64,000 nucleotides of DNA from Deltaproteobacteria bacterium (GCA_016713535.1 JADJOY010000009.1:62001-126000), one strand, 5' to 3'. Counted from the stretch's first letter, positions 1-9,571 are shown. Numbers and translations: made by a program. The notes: generated by a model not told the origin, from the sequence alone.

Positions 1-97
1 AGCGCCGCCGAGCGCGTCGAGGGGCGCCCGCCCCGGCCGGACTGAGGATCCCGAGCCCGGAGGCGATCGATCCGCGCCGGTGGCGGCCGGGCCCGGC

Positions 98-1132
98 CTA
101 CGGCATCAGCTCTTCGGGGGGAACCGCCGCTTCGATGTCGCGGGCGCGCGCCTCGTACACCTCGGCCTCGGCGTCGCGCCCGGTCTTGCGCAGCAGCGCG
201 GCGTAGTTCTCGAGCGTCAGCGCGACGCTCGAGTGGTCGGGGCCGAGGGCTTTCTCGAGGATCTTGAGCGAGCGTCGGAAGTGCAGATCCGCCTGCCGAT
301 ATTTGCCGCGCAGCAGCGACAACAGGCCCAGGTTGTTGAGGCACGTCGCGACGTCGGGGTGCTCGGCGCCGAGCGCCTTGATGCGGATCTTGAGCGCCCG
401 CCGGTAGAGCGGCTCGGCGCGGTCGAGCTTCCCCTGCAGGTAGAGGAGCCGCGCGAGGTTGGCGAGGTCGCTCGCGACGTCGGGGTGATCGGGCCCGAGC
501 ACCTTCTCCTGGATCTCGAGCGAGTGCAGGTAGGCGCGCTCGGCGTCCGCATAGCGGCGCGCGGCGCGGTAGAGCCCGGCCAGGTTGTAGAGCGAACGCG
601 CCACCTCGGCGTTGTCCCGCCCGAACGCGCGCTCCTGGATCGCGATCGCGTCCTTGTAGTGGGCCTCGGACTCGAGGAACCGCCGCTCCACCTTGTAGAG
701 CGCGGCGAGGTTGGAGAGCGTGGTGGCGACGTGGGGGTGGTCGTCGCCGAGCTGCTCGCGCAGGATCTCGAGCGAGCGCTGGTAGAGCGGCTCGGCCTCG
801 CCGTACTTCCCCTGGCGGATGAAGAGCACCGCGAGGTTGTTGAGGTCGACGGCGACGTCGGGGTGCTCGACGCCGAGCTCGCCCTCCTTGGTCTCGAGGG
901 CACGGCGCGCGAACGGCTCGGCGTCACGCCAGCGCTGCTGGCTCTTGTAGAGCTGGGCGACGTTGAGGAGCGAGGTCGAGACGTAGTGCTGGAGCGACGG
1001 GGTCGCTTCCGAGGCGCTCAGCGCGGCCAGATAGAAGCGCTCGGCGTCGTCGAGCTCACCTCGGTCGAGGGCTCGATCGCCTGCGGTCGAGAAGCGTTGC
1101 CAAAGCCGCTCGCGCGCGCTGGGCCGGTTCAT
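98..1132 (-). CDS. Tetratricopeptide-repeat protein (kinesin-light-chain-like TPR array)
   Basis: A 344-residue protein made almost entirely of TPR units of about 42 residues. Each carries the kinesin-light-chain/NB-ARC-associated pattern 'A..YR(R/S)L.I.E..LG..HP.VA..L.NLA.L', for example LGVEHPDVAVDLNNLA and LGPDHPDVASDLANLA. I count about seven repeats. There is no signal peptide, membrane segment or catalytic domain, so it is most likely a cytoplasmic protein-interaction scaffold. The ATG at 1132 was chosen because the repeats begin soon after it; upstream in-frame codons overlap the preceding gene and read as low-complexity arginine/serine. It lies 28 bp downstream of the PilZ-HEAT gene on the same strand, so the two may be co-transcribed and act in the same c-di-GMP-linked process. 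The partner is unknown. Confidence 0.85.
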   Translation of the reverse strand: MNRPSARERLWQRFSTAGDRALDRGELDDAERFYLAALSASEATPSLQHYVSTSLLNVAQLYKSQQRWRDAEPFARRALETKEGELGVEHPDVAVDLNNLAVLFIRQGKYGEAEPLYQRSLEILREQLGDDHPHVATTLSNLAALYKVERRFLESEAHYKDAIAIQERAFGRDNAEVARSLYNLAGLYRAARRYADAERAYLHSLEIQEKVLGPDHPDVASDLANLARLLYLQGKLDRAEPLYRRALKIRIKALGAEHPDVATCLNNLGLLSLLRGKYRQADLHFRRSLKILEKALGPDHSSVALTLENYAALLRKTGRDAEAEVYEARARDIEAAVPPEELMP

Positions 1133-1160
1133 CGGACGGGTGGCCTCGTGGGCTCCGATC

Positions 1161-2694
1161 CTACACCGAGAGGTCGGGAAACGATGCCTCGGCGTCGGCA
1201 CCGATCCCGGCGAGGTCGGCGAGCGCGGTGGCGGCCCACTGGCGCACCCGGTCGTCGTCGTCGGTGAGCGCTCGGCTGAGCTCGGGAACCGCGAGCGCGG
1301 CGGCGGGGCCGATCGCGCGGAGCGCGCGGATCGCTCGCCATCGCACCCGGCCATCGAGGTCGGCGAGCGCGTCCATGAGCGCGGGGACCGCCTCGGCGGC
1401 CCCGGGGGCCGACGTCACCGAGCGCCCAGGCCGCGGCGCGTCGGACGCGGGGGTCCCGGTCGCCGAGCGCGGCGGCGAGCGAGGTGACCGCGAAGGCCGC
1501 CGTCGAGCCGAGCTTGCCGAGCGCCGACGCCGCGGCGGCGCGCACGTCGGGGTCGACGTCGGCGAGCGCCGCGGCCCACTCGGCGGCGCTCTTGCCGCTC
1601 ACCTTGAGGCGCGACTCGAGGTCGCGCTGCGCGGCCGTGGCGGGCGCGGGGCTGACCGGGCGGGCCGGGCGGGCCGCGAGGCGCGGCAGGTCCGCGGCCT
1701 TCGCCGCCGCGCGATCGCGGTAGCTCTCGGCCACCAGGTCGGCGATGTTCTCGATGCGCTGCGTCTCGCGGGTCGAGTCGGCGGCCGCGGCGGCCTCCTC
1801 GGGAGCGAGGAGCACACGAGGCGACTTCCATTCGGAGACGGCGTGATCGTCGAGCGCCGAGAGCGCTTCGGCGACCAGCGCCGTCAGGTCGGTGTCACCG
1901 GCGCGCTCCGGTGCGGGAGCCGGCTCGGGGATCGTCGCGAGCGTGGGTTCGGCGATCGGCGGCGGCGCCGCGACCGCGGCCGGCTGCGGCTTCTTGACCT
2001 CGCGCGAGCCGAGGAAGACGCTCGCGAAGCCGTGCACGAAGCACATCGCGTCGGAGGTGGGCTCGAGGATCCGCGCGCGGTAGAGCGTCTCCGCGCCGCT
2101 CGAGCCCGCCTCGCTCTCGATCCGTGCCGCGACCCTGAGGATCTCGTAGTAGTTGGGGAGCTCGAGCTCGAGCTCGACGGCGGCGCCAGTGGCCAGCCGC
2201 TCGTGGCTCGAGAGCTCGATGTGCCCGCCGCACAGGTGCTGGGTGTAAGCGTCGATGAACTCGCGCTCGTTGCGGTAGGCGACGTGGCAGGTGAGCGGTC
2301 GCGCCGCGGCCTCCGTCGGGGCGGGCTCGACCGCCTCGAGCCCGCTCTCGACCAGGTAGCGGCGCACCGACCGATCGAGCTCCTCGAGGTTGGCACCGGC
2401 CGGGTCCACGAACCCGATCGCGAAGCCGTCGTGCTCGCCTGGGCTGGTGGTGGGAGGACCGAGGCGAACCACCCGGCCTTGCAGGAACATCGGCCGCGGA
2501 GTCGCGGGCGGCTTGAACTTGAGCCACACGTCCGACCCGAGCGCGAGGGCGGTGTGGCCGGTGACCCGGATCCCGCCACCGCTCAGGTCGCAGGCGAGCG
2601 CGGTCTCGAGCCCGAGCGCGCTCTGGAACTCGATCGGGCTCGAGAACGGGACGCGCGGGTAGCGGCGGCGCTCGGAGGGGTGCAACTGGACCAT
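1161..2694 (-). CDS. PilZ-domain protein with C-terminal HEAT repeats (frameshifted in this sequence)
   Basis: Restored length is about 510 residues. Residues 8-95 form a PilZ domain with the c-di-GMP-binding start RRYPRVPF and the later D.S.GG motif (DLSGGGIRV). A second PilZ-like region follows at about residues 135-215, then an Ala/Pro-rich linker, then HEAT/PBS-lyase repeats (DPDVRAAAASALGKLG, DPRVRRAAAWALGDVG). The reading frame breaks at the run C4G5 at 1400-1408. Removing one base lets the HEAT array continue (AEAVPALMDALAD, then RVRWRAIRALRAIG, RVRQWAATALADLAG) to a TAG at 1161. Without the correction the frame gives an arginine-rich tail that runs into the next gene. ATG 2694 is preferred over the adjacent GTG 2697. 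It probably senses c-di-GMP through PilZ and binds partners through HEAT repeats; the output is unknown. Confidence 0.8.
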
Positions 2695-2768
2695 CACGAT
2701 TCATCATACCAAGCTTGCGATCTCGCTCAACCGGGCCACCTGACAGGGCTCGAAACGAGGAGGAGCCG

Positions 2769-3533
2769 ATGCCGATCGAGATCGCGATGGATGGCCACGT
2801 GGCGGTCCTGACCCTCGCTTGCCCGAAAGGCAACGCGATGAGCAACGCATTCATCGCGGCGCTGAACGAAGCGCTCGATCGCGTCGAGGCGGACGCGGCG
2901 ACGCGGGCGGTGGTGCTGATCGGCAAGGGCCGGGCATTCGGCGCCGGGCTCGACTTGAAGGAGAGCCACGGCTTCGACGAGAAGGCGCAGGCCGCGTTCG
3001 TCGAGGCTTTCGACACGCTGTTCGCCCGGATGTTCGCGTTCCCCAAGCCGGTGGTCGCGGCGATCAACGGCCACGCGATCGCGGGCGGCTGCGTGATGGC
3101 CTGCGCCGCCGACTGGAGGGTGATGGCGGCCGGGGACTTCATGATCGCGCTCACCGAGGTGCCGCTCGGCATCCCCTTCCCGGTGGGTGCGCTCGAGTGC
3201 GCGCGCCACGCGATCCCCCGCGAGCACTGGAACACGTGCATCCTCGAGGGCCGCAAGCTGGCACCCTTCGACGCGCTCAAGCTCGGGCTGGTGAGCCGGG
3301 TGGTGGACGGCGGCGAGCTGCTCAAGGTGGCCAAGGCCCGGGCGCACGAGCTGGCGGAGCTGCCGGCGGGGTCGTTCGCGCGCACCAAGCTCGACCTGCG
3401 CGACGAGGGCCTCGCGAGGATCCGCGAGCGCGCCACCGAGTCGCGCGCCAACTTCGTACGCCACTGGTTCGGCCCGGACGCCAGCGAGCGGCGCGCCGCG
3501 ATGGTGGCGCAGCTCGGCGCCAAGGGTGGCTGA
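2769..3533 (+). CDS. Enoyl-CoA hydratase/isomerase (crotonase) family protein
   Basis: A 254-residue single-domain crotonase. The CoA/oxyanion-hole segments are visible: GKGRAFGAGLDLKE around residues 53-66 and AAINGHAIAGGCVMA around residues 98-112. A glutamate sits in the position of the first catalytic acid (LTEVPLGIP). The second acid of canonical hydratases is not obvious, so an isomerase or other crotonase reaction is equally possible. The start is supported by a strong GAGGAGGAG ribosome-binding site just upstream. The stop codon overlaps the beginning of the ABC binding-protein gene, suggesting translational coupling. It would act on fatty acyl- or aromatic acyl-CoA esters in the cytoplasm. 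Confidence 0.88.
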   Translation: MPIEIAMDGHVAVLTLACPKGNAMSNAFIAALNEALDRVEADAATRAVVLIGKGRAFGAGLDLKESHGFDEKAQAAFVEAFDTLFARMFAFPKPVVAAINGHAIAGGCVMACAADWRVMAAGDFMIALTEVPLGIPFPVGALECARHAIPREHWNTCILEGRKLAPFDALKLGLVSRVVDGGELLKVAKARAHELAELPAGSFARTKLDLRDEGLARIRERATESRANFVRHWFGPDASERRAAMVAQLGAKGG

Positions 3534-3534
3534 G

Positions 3535-5100
3535 GTGCCGCGCGCGCGGCGGTGGGTGGCCGGCTGCGTGGCGGTGGCCCTGGCGGCCAGCGCCGCCGGG
3601 TGCCGCGGCAAGGGTAGTGATCGGGCCGGTGGCGCCGCCGACGACAGACTGGTCATCGGCCTCGAGTCCGACCCCACCAACCTCGATCCCCGCCTCTCCA
3701 CCGACGCCGCCAGCTCGCGGATCCTCGATCTGGTGTGCGAGGGGCTGGTCCGTCTCGGCGCCGACGGCTCCCCCGAGCCCGCGCTCGCCACCTCGTGGGA
3801 GACGCCCGACGAGCACACCTACGTGTTCCACCTCGCGACCGGCGTGAAGTTCTCCGACGGCACCCCTTTCGGGGCCGCCGACGTGAAGGCCACACTCGAG
3901 GCGATCCTCGACCCGGCGTTCGCCTCGCCCCACCGCGGCGCGCTCGCTCACCTGCGGTCCATCGAGGTGCGCGACCCCGCGACGCTCGCGCTCTCCCTCG
4001 ACGCACCCTACGCGCCGCTGCTCACCGCGCTCGCCGTCGGCGTGATCCCGGCCGGCGAGGCCGCCGACCACACCCGCAAGCTCGCGGACGGCGCGACCTG
4101 CACCGGGCCCTACCAGGTGCGCTCGTTCCTGCCCGGCGATCGCGTGGCGCTCGCGGCCAACCCGAACTATCGCGGTCCCGCGCCGGCGATCCCCCGCATC
4201 GAGATCAAGATCCTGACCGACGAGGCCACGCGCTCGCTCGAGCTGCGCAAGGGCAGCGTGCACTTCCTGCTCAACGGTGTGGCGCCCGACCGGATCGCCG
4301 AGATCGAGGGTGATCCGAACCTCGCGATCGCGCGGACGCCGAGCGCCAACACCACCTACCTGGGCTTCAACCTCGCCGACCCCACCCTCGCGGACCTCCG
4401 GGTGCGGCGCGCCGTCGCGCACGCCATCGACCGCGAGTCGATCGTGCGCAACCTGCTCGGTGGCCACGCCGTGCTCGCGAGCGGGCTCCTGCCGCCCTCC
4501 AACTGGGCCCACGACGGTGACGTCCCCACCTACGCGTACGATCCGGCCGCGGCGCGGAAGCTCCTCGACGAAGCCGGCAAGGCCGATCCCGACGGCGACG
4601 GCCCGGCGACCCGCTTCGCGCTGGTGCACAAGACCAGCGAGGACAAGCTCCGGCGCCGCATCGCCGAGGTGCTCCAGAGCCAGCTCGCCGCGGTGGGGAT
4701 CGGCGTGAGCATCCAGGCCAGCGAGTGGGGCACGTTCTTCGACGACGTGAAGCGCGGCAACTTCCAGACCTTCACGCTGCAGTGGGTGGGCGTCACCGAG
4801 CCCGACATGCTCGACACCGTGTTCAGCTCGAAGAAGATGCCGCCCGCGGGGGCCAACCGCGGCCGCTTCTCCGAGCCGCGCCTCGACGTCCTCACCGAGC
4901 GCGCCCAGACGATCCTCGATCCCGCGGCGCGCAAGCCCATCTACGACGACGCCCAGAAGCTCGTGGCCGAGGAGCTGCCGTACGTGTTCCTGTGGCACGA
5001 GGAGCACATCGCCGTGATGACCAAGCGCCTCCAGGGCTTCGAGCTCGACGCCCGCGGCAGCTTCGCCTCGTTCGCCAAGGCGCGCTGGATCAACCCCTGA
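3535..5100 (+). CDS. ABC transporter substrate-binding lipoprotein, peptide/nickel (SBP_bac_5) family
   Basis: About 521 residues. The N-terminus is a lipoprotein signal: arginines, a hydrophobic stretch and the lipobox AAGC, followed by a linker. The mature protein has SBP family 5 features such as LVIGLESDPTNLDPR, GLVRLGADGSPEPALATSWE and HLATGVKFSDGTPFGAADV, and ends LPYVFLWHEEHIAVM...GFELD. Family members bind oligopeptides, dipeptides, nickel or glycosides outside the inner membrane and deliver them to a DppB/DppC-type permease pair. Such a pair lies at 10266-12046, separated by five genes; no ATPase subunit is present in the window. GTG 3535 and GTG 3526 are both possible starts; 3535 directly follows the upstream stop. 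Confidence 0.88.
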   Translation: MPRARRWVAGCVAVALAASAAGCRGKGSDRAGGAADDRLVIGLESDPTNLDPRLSTDAASSRILDLVCEGLVRLGADGSPEPALATSWETPDEHTYVFHLATGVKFSDGTPFGAADVKATLEAILDPAFASPHRGALAHLRSIEVRDPATLALSLDAPYAPLLTALAVGVIPAGEAADHTRKLADGATCTGPYQVRSFLPGDRVALAANPNYRGPAPAIPRIEIKILTDEATRSLELRKGSVHFLLNGVAPDRIAEIEGDPNLAIARTPSANTTYLGFNLADPTLADLRVRRAVAHAIDRESIVRNLLGGHAVLASGLLPPSNWAHDGDVPTYAYDPAAARKLLDEAGKADPDGDGPATRFALVHKTSEDKLRRRIAEVLQSQLAAVGIGVSIQASEWGTFFDDVKRGNFQTFTLQWVGVTEPDMLDTVFSSKKMPPAGANRGRFSEPRLDVLTERAQTILDPAARKPIYDDAQKLVAEELPYVFLWHEEHIAVMTKRLQGFELDARGSFASFAKARWINP

Positions 5101-5113
5101 GCGGCTGATCGTC

Positions 5114-6481
5114 ATGCCTGGCCAGTCGCCCGCGGCCTACGACGTGGTGGTGGTCGGCGCGGGGCCGGCGGGGGCGACGGTCGCGTACGACCTGGCGCGC
5201 GGCGGCGACGGGGTGCCGCCCAGGCGAGTGGCGCTCCTCGACAAGGCGACGTTCCCGCGCGACAAGTTCTGCGGCGACGCGTGGTGCGCCCCCGCTCTCG
5301 AGATCCTCGAGGAGATGGGCGTGCTGCCGGCGCTCGAGGCAGAGGGGCTGGTACGGCCGACGCGCTCGGGCGGCTTCGTGTCCCCCAACGGCGAGAGCTT
5401 CGTGTCCACGGGCGAGGCGCCGCCCGCACGCGAGAGCCGCGTGTATTCGATCCGTCGCTCGATCTGCGACGAGCGCATCGCGCGGCGAGCCGCCGAGGTG
5501 GGGGCCGCCCTCCACGAGGGCGCGAGCGTCGCCGCGACCGAGCTCGCCGGCGACGGCACCTGGACGGTGCACTGCCACGACGGCCGGGCGTTCCGTGGCG
5601 CGCTGCTGGTGGCCGCCGACGGGGCCACGAGCCGCATCGCCCGGAAGCTCGGGGTCGTCGCTGGCGGCCCCGAAGCGACCGCGAGCCGCCGCTACGTGGC
5701 CGCGGGAACCCACGCCTTCCGCGCCGACGGCGTGCTGCTCTATCCGACCTACGTGCTGCCCGGGTACGTGGCGCTCTTCCGCCACCACGACGACGTCGTC
5801 GACCTCGGCAGCTATCTGATCCCGGGCGGCGCCGCCGCCCCCGGCGAGCTGAGGCGGCTCTACGCCGAGCGCATCGAGAGCGACCCGTTCGTGCGCGCGG
5901 CGCTCGGCCCCCGCGCCGAGTTCCTCGAGCCGCTCCGCATCGGGCCGCTGCGCCTCGGCGGAGTGCCGCGCAGCGTGGGCGAGCGGCTGGTGGTGGTGGG
6001 CGACGCCGCGGGCCAGACGGATCCCCTCACCGGCGAGGGGATCCACACCGCGATGATCGCGGCGCGGCTCGCCGCGCGCACCATCCACGAGGCGTTCGCG
6101 CGGGGCGACCTGAGCGAGCGGGCGCTCGGCGCCTATCACACGGCCTGGACGAAGGCGTTCGGGCGCGACTTCGCGGTGTCCGCCGCGGCGGGGCGGCTGA
6201 TCCACCGCATGCCGCTCCTGCTCGACGCCGCGAACCGGGTCGCGCAGCGCAAGGGAGACGCCTTCATGGCGCGGTTCGGCGCGGCGATGACGGGCGTGGT
6301 GTCGAAGGCCGAGTTCGTGCGCCCGGCGATGGCCGCTCCGCTCGCGGCCGCGAGCTTGGGCGAGCTGGTCCGTCAGCGCCTGCTCCGGCACGAGGTCGCC
6401 GGACCCGCCAGCTACGCGGCGGCGGCCGCGGCGCACGACCCACGCGCCACCACGTTCCGGAACGCGGGCGTGCGCACTTGA
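5114..6481 (+). CDS. Geranylgeranyl reductase-family FAD-dependent oxidoreductase
   Basis: A 455-residue flavoprotein. The N-terminus has the Rossmann FAD motif VVVVGAGPAGATVAYDLA at residues 10-27. The family-typical DKATFPRDKFCGDAW follows, where the conserved K..CG is found in geranylgeranyl reductases and related halogenase-like monooxygenases. The second FAD motif is VVVGDAAGQTDPLTGEGIHTAM near residue 295. Relatives reduce isoprenoid double bonds of lipids, menaquinone or chlorophyll side chains, or hydroxylate them; the substrate here cannot be named. It starts 13 bp after the ABC binding-protein gene, so the enoyl-CoA hydratase, binding protein and this gene probably form one operon. 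The GTG/ATG choice is not critical: ATG 5114 places the FAD motif at the normal distance. Confidence 0.87.
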   Translation: MPGQSPAAYDVVVVGAGPAGATVAYDLARGGDGVPPRRVALLDKATFPRDKFCGDAWCAPALEILEEMGVLPALEAEGLVRPTRSGGFVSPNGESFVSTGEAPPARESRVYSIRRSICDERIARRAAEVGAALHEGASVAATELAGDGTWTVHCHDGRAFRGALLVAADGATSRIARKLGVVAGGPEATASRRYVAAGTHAFRADGVLLYPTYVLPGYVALFRHHDDVVDLGSYLIPGGAAAPGELRRLYAERIESDPFVRAALGPRAEFLEPLRIGPLRLGGVPRSVGERLVVVGDAAGQTDPLTGEGIHTAMIAARLAARTIHEAFARGDLSERALGAYHTAWTKAFGRDFAVSAAAGRLIHRMPLLLDAANRVAQRKGDAFMARFGAAMTGVVSKAEFVRPAMAAPLAAASLGELVRQRLLRHEVAGPASYAAAAAAHDPRATTFRNAGVRT

Positions 6482-6504
6482 TCCCTCCGCGCGCTCGATG
6501 CATA

Positions 6505-6530
6505 GTGGCCTGACCAATTGGTCAGGCCAC
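6505..6530. promoter_or_regulatory. 26-bp perfect palindrome, two back-to-back FadR-like operator sites
   Basis: Left arm 6505-6517 (GTGGCCTGACCAA) is exactly repeated in reverse complement at 6518-6530. It contains two 11-mers, TGGCCTGACCA (6506-6516) and TGGTCAGGCCA (6519-6529). Each differs by one base from the TGGT-N3-ACCA core that I recall for E. coli FadR sites. It ends 4 bp before the GTG start of a FadR-like regulator gene, so autoregulation is the simplest reading. It could also fold as an 11-bp stem with loop AATT followed by only three T residues, which would make it a weak terminator for the upstream operon. Confidence 0.7.
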
Positions 6531-6534
6531 TTTC

Positions 6535-7368
6535 GTGACGACGCCCCTCGCCACCCGCCTCCGTCCCCGCCCCGCACCGGCGAGCCGTGCTCGTCCCGCG
6601 CGCCGCGCGGCGCGGGCGGAGGCCGTCCCTCCTCCGGCGCGGGGCGCGACCACCACGGACACCCACTCACCCAGCGAGACCGCCTTCGAGGCGCTGATCG
6701 CCGACATCGTTCAGGGCACCTTCCCCGCGGGCTCGCGGCTTCCCGCCGAGCGCGACCTCGCCAAGAAGCTCGGCACCAGCAGGCCCACGTTGCGCGAGGC
6801 GCTCGGGCGGCTGGCGGCGTGGAACCTCATCGACCCGCGGCGCGGCTCGGGCGTGGTGGTGCGCGACCGCCGCGAGTGGTCGATCGAGGTGCTGCCGGCC
6901 TACCTGCGCCACGGCGGCTGGATGGCCTCGGCGGACATCTCGCTGGTGCACCTGGTCGAGGACCTGCTCTCGCTGCGGCGCAGCCTGCTGCTCGAGAGCG
7001 TCGGCCTGGTCGCCAAGCGCCTGCCGCCCGGCGGGACGGACGCCGCGCGCCGCCAGGTGGCGCTGGCGTGGGAGCGCCGCGATGATCCGGTCGGCTTCGT
7101 GGAGGCCGACCTGGGGGTGATCCGGGAGCTGGTCGCCGCCGCCGGCTTCCTTCCCGCGGTGTGGCTGCTCAACCGGCTGGCGAGCGTCTACATCGACCTG
7201 GCGCGGGTCTTCACCGGCACCGTGAGCCCACCCGCCGACTATCGCGAGTCCCACGAAGCCATGCTCACCGCGCTCGAGAAACGTCAGCCCGCCGTGGCGG
7301 GACGGGTGCTCGGGCGCTATCTCGAACGACACGACCAACGCTTGCTGCGGCTCCTGCGCTCCGAGTGA
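6535..7368 (+). CDS. FadR-like GntR-family transcriptional regulator
   Basis: A 277-residue regulator. After an atypical Arg/Ala/Pro-rich N-terminal stretch of about 42 residues comes a GntR winged helix (ALIADIVQGTFPAGSRLPAERDLAKKLGTSRPTLREALGRL, residues about 51-93). The all-helical C-terminal domain resembles E. coli FadR more than generic FCD proteins: LVEDLLSLRRSLL corresponds to FadR LIDNLLSVRTNIS, and VEADLGVIRELVAAAGFLPAVWLLNRL to its ligand-domain helices. FadR proteins bind DNA as dimers and release it on binding long-chain acyl-CoA. The first available start, GTG 6535, lies 4 bp after a palindromic operator and has no Shine-Dalgarno sequence, so the transcript may be leaderless. 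The next gene encodes a long-chain-alcohol-oxidase-like enzyme, a fitting target. Confidence 0.85.
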   Translation: MTTPLATRLRPRPAPASRARPARRAARAEAVPPPARGATTTDTHSPSETAFEALIADIVQGTFPAGSRLPAERDLAKKLGTSRPTLREALGRLAAWNLIDPRRGSGVVVRDRREWSIEVLPAYLRHGGWMASADISLVHLVEDLLSLRRSLLLESVGLVAKRLPPGGTDAARRQVALAWERRDDPVGFVEADLGVIRELVAAAGFLPAVWLLNRLASVYIDLARVFTGTVSPPADYRESHEAMLTALEKRQPAVAGRVLGRYLERHDQRLLRLLRSE

Positions 7369-7393
7369 GCGCAGCCCGACGACGGACGGAACC

Positions 7394-9502
7394 ATGAGCG
7401 ACACCACTCTCTCCGACTATCGCCACTCGCGCTCCACCCGGGCGCTTCTCCGCAAGATCGTGCCGATCGTGCTGCCTCCCGAGGTGGTCGAGCGTGACCG
7501 CATGGACGCGACGATCGACCACATGGAGCTCTCGATGCGCGCGCTGCCCACGCCGGTCCGCCTGGGCCTGCGCGCGGGCCTGCTGGCGTTCGAGTGGATG
7601 AGCGTGCTGTGGCCCGGAAACGGCGGCTGGAACGCGTCGCAGCTCGATCCCAAGCGCCTCGAGCGCTACTACCAGAGCTGGTGGAAGAGCCACTTCGCGC
7701 TCTTCACCGAGTTCGCGAAGGGCGTTCGCCAGCTCGCCGCGCTCAGCTACTGGGAGCTCGACGACGTGAAGGCCGAGGTCGGCTACACCCCGGATCCGTG
7801 GATCGAGCTCGTGAAGAAGCGCCGCATGGAGCTGCACGGCGACGAGGTGCGGCGCCACGAGGCGACCCACACCCAGCCTGAGCCGCTGCGAGGCGTGACC
7901 CCGCCGCCGTGGGCCGGGCGCGCGCGGCGCGCGATCGAGGGTGGGGTGTCGTCGCAGGCGTCGGTCGAGCGCGAGCGGCCGGCCGGCATCTACACGCGCG
8001 ACGATCTGCTCACCGGCGGCGACCTCGCGTGCGACGTGGTGATCGTGGGCTCCGGCGCGGGCGGCGCCTCGATGGCCGCCGAGCTCGCGGAGGCCGGCCT
8101 CGATGTGATCGTCCTCGAGGAGGGCGGCTACAACCGCACCGAGGAGTTCACCTCCAACGCCACCGCGATGATCCGCAAGATGTACCGCGATGGCGGCGCT
8201 TCGGCGGCGCTCGGCACGCCGCCGGTCTTCTTCCAGGAGGGCCGCACCGTGGGCGGCTCGACCGTGGTGAACGGCGCCATGGCCTGGCGCACCCCCGAGC
8301 CGATCCTCAAGAAGTGGCAGGAGGAGGATCACCTCGACCGCATCGGCCCGGCCGAGATGGCGTACTTCTACGAGCGGGTCGAGAAGCGCATCCACGTCGC
8401 CTATCAGGACCCCGAGACGATCGGCCGTGACAACGAGCTGTTGCGCCTCGGCGCCGAGCGCCAGGGCTGGAAGTACATCCCCAACACCCGCAACCAGAAC
8501 CACTGCGCGGGCTCCAACAACTGCGCCTTCGGCTGCCCGACCGGCGCCAAGCAGTCCGCGCTGGTGAGCTGGATCCCGCGCGCGGTGCACTTCGGCGCGC
8601 GCGTCTACGCGAACGTGCGCGTCACCCGGATCCTCCACCATCGCAACACCGCGACCGGCGTCGAGGCGCGCATCTCGAACTCCAACGGCTCGCTGGGACG
8701 GACTTTCCGCGTCCACGCCCGGCTGGTCGTGTCGGCGGCGGGAGCCATGCAGACCCCCGCGCTGCTCATGCGCTCGGGCTTCAAGTCCGCGTCGGGGATG
8801 CTCGGCGGCAACCTGAGCCTGCACCCCAACGGCAAGGTGTTCGCGGTGTTCGACGAGGACGTGCGCGGGTGGGAGGGTGTCCACCAGGCCTATCAGGTGC
8901 GGCACTTCCAGGATCAGGGCTTCCTGATGGCGGCGGTGAACGTACCGCCCAACGTCGTCGCCATGACCATGCCCACCTACGGCAAGGCGCTCGGCGAGGC
9001 GATGAAGGACTACGCGAAGATCGTGACCGCCGGGATCCTCGTCGAGGACACCACCGTCGGCCGTGTCCGCACGGCGCCCAACGGCCAGCCCTACGCCTTC
9101 TACAACCTGAACGACGCGGACGCGGAGCAGGTGAAGCGCGGCGTGGCGCTGCTGAGCGAGCTCCTGTTCGCGGCGGGGGCCAGGAAGATCATCCTGCCCT
9201 TCGCGGGCGCCAAGGACCTGCTCTCGGCCGACGACGCCAAGAAGCTGCTATCGATGAACATCCCCAAGAGCCACATGGAGATCGTGACCGTACACCTCAT
9301 GGGGACGGCGCGCATGGGATCCGACCCGAAACGCGCGGTGTGCGACAGCTACGGCCACGTCTACGGCTTCGACCGCCTGGTGGTGAGCGATGGCAGCCTG
9401 TTCCCGTCGCCGATCGGCGTGAACCCCGCCGAGACCATCCAGGCGCTCTCGGTGCGCAACGCCGCCTACATCCTCGACAACCACCAGCGCTTCCTCTCCT
9501 GA
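7394..9502 (+). CDS. GMC-family oxidoreductase, long-chain fatty alcohol oxidase-like
   Basis: A 702-residue flavoprotein. An N-terminal extension of about 200 residues, with a hydrophobic stretch around residues 55-75, precedes the FAD Rossmann motif DVVIVGSGAGGASMAAELAEAG (residues about 213-234). The second GMC signature is GGSTVVNGAMAWRTP. The C-terminal motif GTARMGSDP...VVSDGSLFPSPIGVNPAETIQAL is family-typical. A cysteine cluster C-x5-C-x3-C (CAGSNNCAFGCPTG) is typical of the long-chain-alcohol-oxidase branch. The likely reaction is oxidation of long-chain alcohols to aldehydes at the membrane, feeding fatty-acid metabolism. It is 25 bp downstream of the FadR-like regulator and probably co-regulated with it. 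Confidence 0.85.
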   Translation: MSDTTLSDYRHSRSTRALLRKIVPIVLPPEVVERDRMDATIDHMELSMRALPTPVRLGLRAGLLAFEWMSVLWPGNGGWNASQLDPKRLERYYQSWWKSHFALFTEFAKGVRQLAALSYWELDDVKAEVGYTPDPWIELVKKRRMELHGDEVRRHEATHTQPEPLRGVTPPPWAGRARRAIEGGVSSQASVERERPAGIYTRDDLLTGGDLACDVVIVGSGAGGASMAAELAEAGLDVIVLEEGGYNRTEEFTSNATAMIRKMYRDGGASAALGTPPVFFQEGRTVGGSTVVNGAMAWRTPEPILKKWQEEDHLDRIGPAEMAYFYERVEKRIHVAYQDPETIGRDNELLRLGAERQGWKYIPNTRNQNHCAGSNNCAFGCPTGAKQSALVSWIPRAVHFGARVYANVRVTRILHHRNTATGVEARISNSNGSLGRTFRVHARLVVSAAGAMQTPALLMRSGFKSASGMLGGNLSLHPNGKVFAVFDEDVRGWEGVHQAYQVRHFQDQGFLMAAVNVPPNVVAMTMPTYGKALGEAMKDYAKIVTAGILVEDTTVGRVRTAPNGQPYAFYNLNDADAEQVKRGVALLSELLFAAGARKIILPFAGAKDLLSADDAKKLLSMNIPKSHMEIVTVHLMGTARMGSDPKRAVCDSYGHVYGFDRLVVSDGSLFPSPIGVNPAETIQALSVRNAAYILDNHQRFLS

Positions 9503-9571
9503 GCGCGACCCGTCGCGCCGGCCCTGGAGCGCGGCCGCTCCGTCGGCCGACGGCGATGGATCGGCGCTCCC

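Noticed and set aside
1140-2811. Long plus-strand open frames over the PilZ-HEAT gene
   Set aside because: Arg/Gly-rich shadow translations; the PilZ and HEAT motifs are on the minus strand.
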